Below, piece after piece: positions 21,166-31,334 of a DNA stretch of 64,000 bases. A model generated the notes under the pieces. That model was not told where the DNA came from. It did no database searches and saw only the letters and a list, made by a program, of their open reading frames with translations. Source of the stretch: Eupeodes corollae. Taxonomy: Eukaryota; Arthropoda; Insecta; Diptera; Syrphidae. The stretch spans positions 278,729,679 to 278,793,678 of the forward strand of contig NC_079147.1 of NCBI RefSeq assembly GCF_945859685.1. The letters run 5' to 3'. Within the stretch, counting starts at the first letter, position 1, and each line of letters starts with the position of its first letter. The position numbers and the translations under genes were made by a program.

Positions 21166-23519
21166 TGACGCAGACTATATTTTTTCAGATTGATTATCCG
21201 GCTCACAATCCATGAAGGGTCTCAGCCTGAGATACTGCAGTCTTCCATTGTGAACAATTCCTTGCTTGCACTCTCCAGTCACCGAGCCCAAGCGCTCTGG
21301 CATTCGCAATCACTTAGTCCTTGTACCGTATGTTCGGATTTCCTTGTCGTCTTGAAGCTGGGGGCTGGGCTGAGAAGACTTTCTTGGCTGGAGCGTTGTC
21401 GTACATTAGCTCAATGTGGCCGAGCCAATGTAGTCATCTTTTCTTGGCCTTCTGGACTACATCCACATCTTGGTACAGCTCATACAGTTCTCGGTTATAG
21501 CAGACACTTTGTCTTTCGAGTGAGGAGTTCTGAACACAGTTGTTTGGCCAAACCGAAGCAGCAGCGGTTCGCTAGAATAATTCTTCTTCGGATCTCCACT
21601 AAGGTTTCGTTCGTGGGATTGATGTTTGTTCCAAGGTATAGGTGAACTCCTAAACTATCTCGAAATTGCTGCTACCAATAGTGACGTTTTGTCCTAGGCG
21701 GTGGACAGATGTTGCTTTGTTTGTTGATAACATGTACTTTGTTTAGACCTCATTCACTTCAAGACCAACTAGTTTCACCTGTTCTTCAATCGCTGTGAAG
21801 GCCTCAAGCACAGCTCTCTTGGATCGACCGATTATGTCTATGTCGTCCGCATAGCCTAGGAGCTGGGTGAATTTGTTGAAGATAGTGCCCTCCGTGCTCA
21901 CACCTGCCTTACGCACGATCTGCTCCAGGACTATGTTGAAGAAGTTACATGACAACGCATCTCCTTGTCTAAACCCTGCGCAAGTTTGGAATAACTCGGA
22001 TAAGCTGTTACCCATTTGCACATTGCACTTCGTATTGTTTAGCGTCATGCGGCACAGCTGGATCAGTTTGTTCGGGATCCCGAATTCAGACATCGTCATC
22101 ATAAGCTCTTGGAGTTGGATGCTATCATAAGCAACTTTAAAGTCGATGAAAAGATGGGTTTCGACTTGAAATTCGTTGGTCTTTTCCAGGATCTGCCTCA
22201 GTGTGAATATTTGGTCTATCGTCGTTCTTCCTAGCCTAAAACCACACTGGTTCGTGCAGATATTGGTGTTGTAGAAAGGTTTAAGCGGCTCACACAGTAC
22301 GTTGGATAGGATTTTGTACGAAAAATTAAGCAAGGATATGCCACGGTAGTTTTTGCATAACATCGGGTCGCCTTTTTTGTAGATGGGGCATATGGAGCTT
22401 ATCGACCAGTCAGTGGGTATGCATTCTTCCTCCCCCACTTTAGTGATGTCCTGGTGCATGTGATTTATCAAAATACTTCCTCCTTGTTTAAAGAGTTCAT
22501 CGGTATGCCATCCGACCCAGCGGACTTGTTATTTTTTAGCTTTTGGATGGCTCTTTCTACCTCTTCTCTGCTGGGGGCTGGGACTGGGTCTTCATTGACT
22601 GGTGTTGCTTCTCTTTCGTCATTACCTATACCGGTTGTAAAACCAGAAGCTAATTGCTTCGACCTTTCAAAGAAACGTCGGGTGTTGCTCATGGCCCGAG
22701 ACTCCTCTAGATCCTTGAGCTGAGAAACTGCGGATGCTCTTTTCTTCCTTCGCAGGGTCTTTTTCTCATTTCTCCTTTTCGTGCGGTACTCTTGCCTTGC
22801 TGCTCTTGTTTTCTTTTGCAGAATCTGCACACGTGCATTTTCCGTCTTTCTTTTCAATATCACGCCCTTATCATCATACCACGGGTTTGGCTGCATTTTG
22901 TATTATTTCGCGATATTAGTTCCACAATGTGTTGACGTCTGTAGTATTTGGGAGGACGGTGGCGGAGAGTCGCTTGCTCACTGTAGTCTCTGGTATTCTC
23001 CAATGTGCTAAGGCAACCGATGTTGAACTTCTTTCTTTGGGCCGCACGTATTTGTTTGTCGTTTGATATTCGAGCTCTAAACTTAGCCACTACCAGAAAA
23101 TTTTCAGAGTCGACATTTGTTCCTCGGTGCGCACGTTGAGGATGTTGGATGCGTGCCTTGCACTGATTAGCACATGGTCCGTCTTGGAAACTTAGTGCTA
23201 CTTATCACCGTATTAAGAGCTGCAGCAAAGTCGATTAGTCGGAAGCCGTTATCTGTTGTTTCTTGGTGGAGGCTGTGCTTTCCAACTAATCTGCTAAAGA
23301 TGTCTTCCTTCCCGATTTTTTTTATTGAAGTCTCTGAATACGATTTTGACGTCGTTCTCCTCGACAGGCTCCGTAGGCTCTATTCAGGAGGTCGTACAAA
23401 TTCTCCTTGCTAGACTCCTCAGCATCATCGGTAAGGGCGTGTGCACATATTATACTGATGTTCTGTAATGTGGCCTTGATGCGGATCATAGCCAGGTAGA
23501 AGAGAGGAATATTTATCAA
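21166..23519 (-). mobile_element. RTE-like non-LTR retrotransposon, subfamily C
   Basis: A minus-strand APE-type element inserted in the hAT element. On the minus strand it starts within the endonuclease (ATLQNISIICAHALTDDAEE at about 23490-23430), passes the linker and reverse transcriptase (see the pseudogene entry), and ends with the C-terminal region at 21190-21740, where pieces such as EIRRRIILANRCCFGL (about 21608-21560) are visible. The 5' end is truncated. It is related to the copies at 31335-33850 and 47883-50070 but clearly a different subfamily. The RTE-like assignment rests on the style of the RT core and on the short-repeat tails of its relatives. Confidence 0.75.
21743..22896 (-). 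pseudogene. RTE-like reverse transcriptase, best-preserved RT in the window
   Basis: The reverse transcriptase core lies in one uninterrupted minus-strand frame at 21743-22471 (242 codons). It contains CPIYKKGDPMLCKNYRGIS (about 22390-22335), NQCGFRLGRTTIDQIF (about 22250-22205), FIDFKVAYDSI (about 22150-22118), GFRQGDALSCNFFNI (about 21980-21936) and the catalytic YADD within LLGYADDIDIIGRS (about 21866-21825). A second frame at 22468-22896 overlaps it by four bases and holds the linker NPWYDDKGV, the basic region and LKNNKSAGSDGIPMNSL, so a single frameshift splits the protein. The protein would copy element RNA at the nicked target. The truncated endonuclease and the frameshift mean it is not autonomous. 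Confidence 0.8.
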
Positions 23520-25525
23520 AGGGGTCTTTTTCTTGATTTGAGATTAGCAAAATCATTAATCACATCTTTAAAATCGATGCCTCTGAGGATGTCGCTTTCG
23601 ATTGATATCAGCGACAAACATGTCAATCTTTCTTGAATCATTCTAGTTCTCAGTTCGTTTTTTATTCTTTTTAACAAAGAGAAGCAACGTTCGCCACTGC
23701 AATTGGACATCATCATACTTAAGAAAATTCTTAGTGCAATTTCAACATTTGGAAATTCATCTTCAATTTTATTATAAAGCTCTAGAATGTTGTCATTTTT
23801 TTTTTTCATTTTCGTGTCGATAATTTTCAAGTTGTCTTTTAAATTCAGGCATTCTGCATTTAGTCTCTGTTCACATCTTCGGTGGAAAATTTAGCAAAAG
23901 ATTTGTAGTTCTCTTTTAAGTCTTATGAATTCAGACTTTTTAATCGAAAAAAAAAGTCGAAACGTTGGTCAATCTTCGTATACGAACCTAGTCGCTTTTT
24001 CAAATGAGCGCTTAGGTGTCGACAATATGAAGAGAGGTTTCAATTTTAAATCTTTCTTTTCCAGTCAAAATTACTCAGAGTCCAGAGCCGTCAAAAAAAG
24101 CATGGCGTGAGTTGTAAACCTCATCCTTTCCAAAAGGTCCTTATATTCAGAATTCGGCTTTTTTGTCTGGCTGATGAATCAAAGTTATCAAAACTGTCCT
24201 TTAGCCCAATTATAAATTCATCTATTGCACTCAGCAAATCCAGGGTAATTTTTTGTTTGCTGCCTCCCTGGCTAATCGTGCCTGTCCTAAATCGTTCGCG
24301 ATAGACATCAAAGCTTCTTCAATTTCATGATGACCTTTATATAAGGCGCTTAGTGCATCAGCTCGAACCAACCATCTTGTTTGTGAACGGCTTTTTAAAA
24401 CTTTTTTTGGACCTTAATGAGCAATCAACACACTCCATCGATGAGAAGATACCGAAACAAAGTTATACAATTTTTGAATAATGTCAAAGAATTTGGTTGC
24501 TTCTAAGACACACTCATCGGCATGCACTCCTACCAAGTTTAATGAGTGCCCTTCACATGGTACAAAAGTGGCAAATTTACGTTTTTCTTATATTCTTACC
24601 TGCAGAACAGAAAATCTCCCTGACATATTTGCCGCTATATCGTAGCTTTGGCCTCTGCAATCGAAATTCCATGATCCTACAAAAAGTTCAGTTTTTTTCC
24701 GCTAAATAATCAGATCTATGTTCGTTAATTGGAATAAAGTCAAAAAAACTTTCAACAGGCTAATGATCTTTTACGCAGCGAATAATAAAAGTTAGTTGAT
24801 CAACATGAGACAGATCGGTTGTACTATCAACGCTTATTGATAAATATTTTGCCATTTAGACTTCTTTTACAATAGTTTTCAAATCCTGTCTTCCCATGAC
24901 ATGAATAAATTCATTACAAATACATATTTGCTGAAAGATAACACGCATGACCACTTACTGGATTTCTAAATTTGCTGAAATGATCTACGAAAAACGGGTC
25001 AAACTCGCTTAGCAATTCAATGCACCCCCAAAAATTCCCGTTATTGGAAGATCCGAGGATCTAATTGTCACCACGAAATGGAAGCCCTTTCGAAGCTAAA
25101 ACCTTTAAAGCAGCTACAATCCGCTTCAACACATTTCTCCTATAACTAACTTCATTTTGATGTTCTGATATTAATTCTATATACTCTACTTGTCACTTTT
25201 GTTTGTGCTATGTAGGTTATCATAGATTGTCTTTGGTCAGAACTGCTTTCATGTGAAATAATTATTTAATAGATGTGTTTAAATTTGAACATAATTTCGC
25301 AGGGAATGTGATTTAAATTGTTCAGTAAAGGTTGTTGTTCAGCAAGCAAAGCACGAATTCTGATTATTCTTTATACATCTAAAATTGTATCGAAATATTT
25401 TATTTTTCTTGAAAATAGACCAATAGAGGTTAAGTAATGTTTCAGCAATTTGGGGGCAACTGGTGATTGTGGGGCCTTTGGCCTGCGCCAATGGGCCCAT
25501 TGGTTAAGGGGGTGCAATGGATCTT
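23516..25525 (-). pseudogene. ZMYM1-like hAT transposase pseudogene
   Basis: Minus-strand hAT-superfamily transposase of the ZMYM1/DUF4371 type. The C-terminal dimerisation domain is open at 23516-23830 and contains FPNVEIALRIFLSMM, NCSGERCFSLLKRIKNELR, and QERLTCLSLISIE before a stop after KSRKRPL. Upstream blocks are readable between frameshifts: GQSYDIAANMSGRFSVLQ (about 24655-24600), FVPCEGHSLNLVGVHA (about 24565-24520), a SSHRWSVLI block (about 24455-24430), SRSQTRWLVRADALSALYKG (about 24395-24335), and STTDLSH (about 24832-24810). A terminal GGGCCC-containing sequence at about 25470-25520 is probably the 5' end. Many stops are present. A similar remnant is at 40120-40800. Confidence 0.8.
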
Positions 25526-25740
25526 TTGCGGAAATGGGCTTGTTATCCCACGTGGTGGCGATGTCAATTGGCCACCATGATCATGTGTTAGGGTTTATTG
25601 AAAAGAAAAGGTATATTTCGATAATTCAAGAGCTAAATAATGAAATAATTCGGTTTGGAACATTCATTGGATTGAACCTCAATTATGTGCCTCAGCATAG
25701 CCTCAGTAAGTCCTGAGGTATAAAGGTTTGTACTTTCGTA
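25526..25740 (+). pseudogene. Mariner-like element, 3' part (split relic 2)
   Basis: The C-terminal end of a mariner-type transposase, with VIPRGGDVNWPP (about 25547-25582), equivalent to the family's VISRNGDVNWPPRSCDLTP. It is followed by a frameshifted stretch containing WIEPQLCAS (about 25668-25694), normally IEPQLCASVIEN. Strand and order match the 5' part at 20333-20871, and the missing middle is where the hAT element lies, so both parts probably come from one mariner copy. The right terminal repeat could not be identified with certainty. Confidence 0.65.
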
Positions 25741-25899
25741 CCTAATCATCATTCAACTTAATTTTACGGGATACGTTGTGTTTTGACTTAACCTTAAAAA
25801 ACGGTTTTTGGTTTTCGTAAGCATTTTAAAAGTAGGGTATTTTAAGAACCTGATGTGATTTTAAGAGAAATTCAAATTCAGAACAACTTAAACCTTTAT

Positions 25900-26842
25900 T
25901 TTTAACTTCCAATAGGAAGTTATTGTAATGGGTCCGATTTGTCAAATTGAAAATTTCGACATTTCTCGACGTTTAAAGGTCCCTAGAGTCGAAATAAATA
26001 ATTTTTAGAAAGATGTCTGTGCATGCGTGTGTACGTACGTTCGTACGTTCGTACGTTTGTACGTCCGTCGTTCGCCACGTTTTTTCTTCGTCCATATAAT
26101 TTTGTTATACAGATAATAAGGCAGAAAGCTGCAAAATAGGCTCTCAAGAAAATTGCGGGGGAGGTTTTTTTCTCATAACAGTTTGAAAAAAGGTGAAAAT
26201 TTTAGTTAACCCTAAATATATTATGAACCAAAAACCCTAGAGACTTTAATTAAATTTTATATAATAAACTGTAAAGTGATTTCAAAAAAACTGAAAAGAA
26301 AAATTTTTCACTCCCACAATGTTACGACTAAAATATGATTTTATCGCCAAAACAATTTTGTTCAACGAAGAATAATGTTTTTGACACCTGATAAAATTTT
26401 AAGAAAAATCGAATTGACAGTTTTTTTTTATATAAAAATAAAAATCTAAAAAAAAAACATCACTCAAAGTTGGTAAAAATTTAGTATATCGATTCAATAA
26501 CTTGAAATTTAGGTTTCAGCCTTATTTTATCTTATAAAAAAATTTTTTTCAACATTCTGAAAAATGTTGAGAAAAATCGAGTTGACAGTTTTTTTACAAA
26601 AAAATATAAACCTAAAAAAACAAATAATAAAAGTTGGTAAAAATTCATTTCCGACTCAAATATCTTTTCAAAACTTTGAGATTTTGTTTTTAATTTACAT
26701 TTATCTCTCAAAAAATATTGTTGTCAATATTCAGAAAAATTTTGAAAAAAAATCGAATTGACAGTTTTTTTACAAAAATATAAAAACCGAAAAAAATTTA
26801 CAAAAGTTGGTAAAAAGTGATTTTCGACTCAAATATCTTTTA
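25900..26842 (+). repeat. Helentron-like satellite-bearing repeat, copy 5
   Basis: A copy with the cleanest 5' end in the window: the palindrome AACTTCCAATAGGAAGTT at 25904-25921 (7-bp arms, AATA loop) followed by 'attgtaatgggtccgatttg'. The GTCTGTGCATGCGTGTGTACG block then expands into a TTCGTACG microsatellite at about 26036-26065. Tandem units follow ('caaagttggtaaaaatt' near 26466, 'aaaagttggtaaaaatt' near 26632, 'aaaagttggtaaaaagtg' near 26803). It breaks off at about 26842 at the boundary with a Tc1 relic, so the 3' hairpin is missing. Confidence 0.7.
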
Positions 26843-27365
26843 TCTTAAGCAAGCCCATATCATAATTTTTCCTATACCATGCTTCACTGTTTTTTAGTGT
26901 ACCGTGGATCGATTGCTGGACCCAAAAAAGTCGACTTTGCTTTCATCGCTCCACGGAACATTCCTCCATTTCTCTTTTGCCTAATCTCAGTGCGCTTTAA
27001 CAATCTCCGTTCTCTTTACCACATGTCTTTTCGTCAAGAATGGTACCTTGCGTGGACTTTGGGCTGGTAAATTATCTTAAAAAAGACGTCTTCGTATTGT
27101 GACAGCGATAACAGACAATTAAAGTCCATTTCTTATTTTCCTAGAGCCTATGGAAGGGTTCTGTTTTGCTAACTGAAAAATGTGTCTGTCAGTTCTTTCA
27201 GTACTCATCCTTTTTGGGCATAGCGTTTTTGGTTTATTTTGCCATTTTAAGACGTTACTGACCATTTTTGTTAAGCAGCTTTGGATGTCTTGAGTATTTT
27301 GGAAGGTTTTCTAATAAGTTTTGGAATTTCTTCGGTACAGTGTCTTGATCGTCCCATTGTTTATT
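26843..27365 (-). pseudogene. Tc1-like transposase relic 1
   Basis: A minus-strand Tc1-type transposase fragment. Reading right to left, remnants of the bipartite DNA-binding region include NPSIGSRKIRN (about 27160-27125) and IRRRLF (about 27095). These are followed by QSPRKVPFLTKRHVVKR (about 27065-27010, with a frame change), WRNVPWSDESKVDFFGSSNR (about 26960-26900) containing the first catalytic aspartate, and KTVKHGIGKIMIWACL (about 26893-26847), normally VKHGGGSIMVWGC. The second and third catalytic residues are gone because the fragment ends at the junction with the Helentron-like repeat. Frameshifts are present. A second Tc1 relic of a different subfamily is at 41640-42427. Confidence 0.75.
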
Positions 27366-27544
27366 TTTGAGCTAATATTTATTAATTTTTTATATGCTTG
27401 TATGTTACAAACACTTAAAAACTTTAAATATTAAAATATTTACTTACCAAAAAGTAAAAAAAAATTAATTTTAACACTTTTTAATTATAAAATCAAAAGC
27501 ACTGCTATTTTTATGAACAAATTGTAAAGTGAGGTAAACGTATA
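27366..27544. other. Short AT-rich spacer
   Basis: Mostly A/T with no motif recognised. It may contain the remaining 5' flank of the Tc1 relic. Confidence 0.3.
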
Positions 27545-27760
27545 TTCAAATAAAATGCACGACTGGGTCGCACGAACTTGCTCCTGTATGCAAAGAGTCT
27601 GTTTAAAAAAGTACTTATATGAGATTTAAAAATATTCCTATAAAATAAGTTTGGCTTCAAAGATATAAATGCCATTTGAATTATGAAAAAAAACCGCACG
27701 ATCTTTGTATATGAAAACCATAGTACTCTCATGAGCAGAAACTTTTAGGGCGACCAGTAC
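27545..27760 (-). repeat. Second Helentron-like family, partial copy
   Basis: Shares with 28780-28880 the order 'atttaaaaatattcctataaaataagttt', 'cttcaaagatataaatgccatttga' and 'aaaaaaaaccgcacgat'. On the plus strand its left edge carries AAATGCACGACTGG (27553-27566) followed by 'gtcgcacgaacttgc', which recurs at 45736-45765. Read on the minus strand this would be the 3' end, where GTGCGAC and GTCGTGC can form a stem with G-U pairs. Confidence 0.5.
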
Positions 27761-28779
27761 AAAACGCCGAGTCGTTGGCGTGGCGTTAGTATCGAAAGTG
27801 GAGAAATTCAGCGGGAGCGAGAGAAAAATATTATTGAAAAATGGTTTCTATTACCTATAAAGCTACAATGCGATTCATATAGATTCAACTTGTTCCTTCA
27901 AAGCTTTTTTCCTTTAGATAGCTTTATTGTAATTTCATATTAGAAGAACCAGGATGGAAAATAAATAAGATAAGAAAGAGGCAGACCATGAATGTATAAA
28001 TTGTAAGGCGATCGCCTATTGGTTGTGTAGTTAGGTAGCAGGTAGATGTCTAAAACGACCATAGAATAGTTCACTTGGCGTGCTTAGCTTTATGCAGATA
28101 GATAGATAAGGACATGTTTATGATGATAATGAAGGAATGTTATTGGTGGCTAGAAGGTACATACTACATTCCTTCTTTACTACAAGTTTTCAGCGCAAAC
28201 ATGGAGTTATTACGTTCAGTCTATTTTTTTCACTAAAGTTTTAAAAAACAAGCATACGAACAAGTACAAGAAATTGCTGTTCATGTGTTGTTTACAGTCA
28301 GGCTCTTGTGCGTTTTGGATTTTAGTTAAGAAGTGACACGTAAGCAGTAGTTGTAGAAGTTGCACGTAATACCTTTATAAATAGGTACAATGTGTATGCG
28401 TTGAAAAAGTGATTCTAATAGAAAATACATATATGTATCTACTCTTTCTGGCAAGTTTCTTTAACTTGTGGGTACTAAGTATTTATTTTTTTATTTAGGC
28501 GAAGGCCAGTAAATCATGTGTGAAACAACCTTATTCGTAAAGAATAATATTTTAAAATCATTATATACAAAGTTACCAAGATAATACTTCTTGATAGACT
28601 CTTTAAAATAGATTGTTGATTAAATATATCATATCCTATACAGTTGCGCTACATAGATGGCCATATCGTTGGGTATTTACAATAATTTTAGTTATAAAAA
28701 TACATAAATGGGAATGTAATTACAATTTTTATAAAATAATGCGCTCTTTCGGGCTCATGCACAGTTAAAAAACTTAAAA
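27761..28779. other. No recognisable element
   Basis: About 1 kb with no coding motif. A short inverted repeat AACGCC...GGCGTT lies near 27757-27785. The rest is AT-rich and unassigned. Confidence 0.35.
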
Positions 28780-29640
28780 AAAAATATTTTAAGATTCAAA
28801 ATTTTACCTGAAAAATAAGTTTGTCTTCAAAAATTTAAATGCCATTTTATAAATAAAAAAACCGGTGATTTTTGAAATTTTTATTTTGAAAATCGTTAGA
28901 GCGGTTTTTTTTTTAAATTAATTTTTTATATATAAAATTTTCCAATTTTGTTCTAAAAATATTTTTGGAATGCAGTTATTTAGTGATTGTAAATATACGT
29001 CTTACGTTTGAATTTCGTAAAAAATTGTTGACCCGTTTTTGAGATATAGAGTTTTGAAAAATAAAAATTCAATATTTTTTAAAAAATCCAAACAATTAAA
29101 AATTGAATTTCTGTTAATCAAATATTGTTAAGGAAATATAGGAGCTTATTCAAAAAAAAAATTATTAAAATCAGTTCATAAGTTGCTGAGAAAATTAAAA
29201 AACAAAATAACGGTTCTATGAGCGGTACCTTTCCTGAGCAATACAAAAATATGGTTTTCTTATAAAAAGAAGCCAAGTTAAAAATAAAATTTTAGAGAAA
29301 ATTTAAAAAAAATCTATCGGTTTGTTTGTGAGAAAATTCGAATTTTCGGTTTTTGACCAAAAAAATTGTATGGGGGCCACTGTTAGTTTTGATCTTAAAA
29401 AAAAAATGAAAAAAACGCCTAACGCGAATCTGCTCAAAACCTTAACTTCCAAGTTTGAACTCAATCGACCCAATGGTTTAGGCTGTAGGAGCGTGGACAG
29501 ACAAACAAAACCGACCGGACGAAATCGCGGGACCCACTTTTTTCGACTTCTCTACCATCGTAATATCATGTTTGATTAAAATCTCGAGTTCGAAATTTTG
29601 CACGAATGCAAAACTTGCCATATAGTTCCTATATGTCGCA
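28780..29640 (-). repeat. Second Helentron/DINE-1-like family, longer copy
   Basis: Read on the minus strand, the right end starts with a palindrome CATATAG-GAA-CTATATG (29635-29619), then TGCATTCGTGCA (29610-29599), 'aaatttcgaactcgagatttt', a 'gtgggtcccgcgatttcgtcc' block, a TTTGTCTGTCC block (about 29505-29490), and 'gctcctacagcctaaaccattgggtcgattgagttcaaactt' (about 29480-29440). This is again the DINE-1-like order (palindrome, ggtcc-type block, GTCTGTCC-type block, then low-complexity AT units), but the sequence differs from the family at 12701. No coding capacity. The left boundary is uncertain. Confidence 0.55.
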
Positions 29641-31334
29641 AGTAAAAATCACCAATTGTATAGATGTAATAAGTTTCTCTTTAATAACATGACACTTTAA
29701 ATATGGTTGAAGGGGATTAATACGAGCAAATATGCTTTTAATTAAAAAAAAAATTAGTTTCCCTATTTAAATGTTTTGAAAATCAAGAGCTTATACCGTA
29801 TTTTTATTGATTGGTCTCAATACATTTTTATAGTTAACAAAAGTTTTACAATAAACATGCAATCATTACTTCGCGTTTAAAAATTGAACTAAATTTAAAT
29901 AAATGTATTTTTCAAAATTAAAAAAAAATATCAATTAGAGAAAATAGTCGTGTAAGATCAAGTTTTTTCAAAAGTTGCATTCGTGAATTATTTTCTAAAA
30001 TAGTAACAATAGAAAAGTGACTTAAAAAGTACCCAATCAAAGTTAATAATTTGCTGAAGGATCTCTTTAACGTTTCCCCTTAATTAACAATTTATGTGTT
30101 AAATGTATTTTGACTTTGTTAAGTTCATTTGTTCTTTTTTTACACCCTGTAATTAAATTAAATTTCACTTGTTCCTATATTCGAATATTTCAAATATTTT
30201 TTCGATTTTTCATCCCAGTATTGGTTAGTTACATACATATGTATATATTTGATGTGCATGTGTAAAGGAATAGGTAAGCTTGCTTTTTCTTTTTTTTCTC
30301 AACCAAACAATTCTCAATTAGGACTCTAATTGTTGGCATGCATATGCCCTTTAGGTAGATTTTGATTAGAAACCAATCCTTTCTTTGATGTATGGTGCGC
30401 ATACAATTCAGGAAAGTTTCAATTATACGCCTTTTGACTTTAGGTTTTTAGGAACATAGATTACATATGTACGTTTATATGTATTGTAGTCTAAAGTCTG
30501 ATGGTCGTTATGTTATTGTTCTGCTTTGGTGGACTTTATATCAAATCCATGTATATAGATCTATGTATGTATATAGATAGGGTGTGTTGCAATTTGGAAT
30601 TGTTCGGTCGAGTTGATTTTATAGGTATAATTACAAAGGCTTTGGCTTTAATATAATTGGATAGTTAGTATATGTAGCTTGTAATTCATGAAGCTTTTGT
30701 AAGAATATTATGTATGTACATTTTTGTTGTTGTTAATTCGCGTTAAAAGTTTTGTTGATTTAATTCTCCAAATTGATTGGCATGTATTGACATACGTCAC
30801 AGTATCAAGTTGACTATAATATACATGCAATCTCCTTCAAACTTATATTTTATAGGTGTTTGAAGGACGTTTCGGGCTTTCAAAATTCAGTTTAAAAAGG
30901 AACAAGAACAAATGATCACCAAAAACATAGTATACTGGCTAATTAGGTCTTGAAATTCATCAAAATTATACAAATTTTCAGGCGTAATTTAACGTCAATT
31001 ACAAAATTGTCGCAGAGAATACATACATGACAAATTAAGTTTAAAAAAACGCTCCATACTCGACGTTCCAACTTTTTATTTTGGGTTTTTAGGCTATGAT
31101 TGCGATTGAATGTAACTTATTCTGGAACACTTTGATCAATGATTTTCCAGTGCTGGAAATAGCAGATATTGATTTAATTTGAAACCTTTAGACTTTGTTC
31201 TCAGGGAATACGGGAAAGATAAGGTACTTGCCAATAGTCGACGATCGATATAAGATGTAATTCATGAAGTTATTGAAGGCCTTTCTGCCATTTGGCGGAT
31301 TTTGATTTTATTTGTAGATACCTTAAGAACTTCG
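29641..31334. other. No recognisable element; possible host non-coding DNA
   Basis: About 1.7 kb of AT-rich sequence with TATGTA/TACATA-rich stretches around 30220-30250 and 30545-30580. No family motif was found in any frame. Confidence 0.4.

Noticed and set aside
21190..21645. 151-codon plus-strand open frame
   Set aside because: It is antisense to the C-terminal region of the minus-strand RTE-like element, whose motifs are readable on the other strand.
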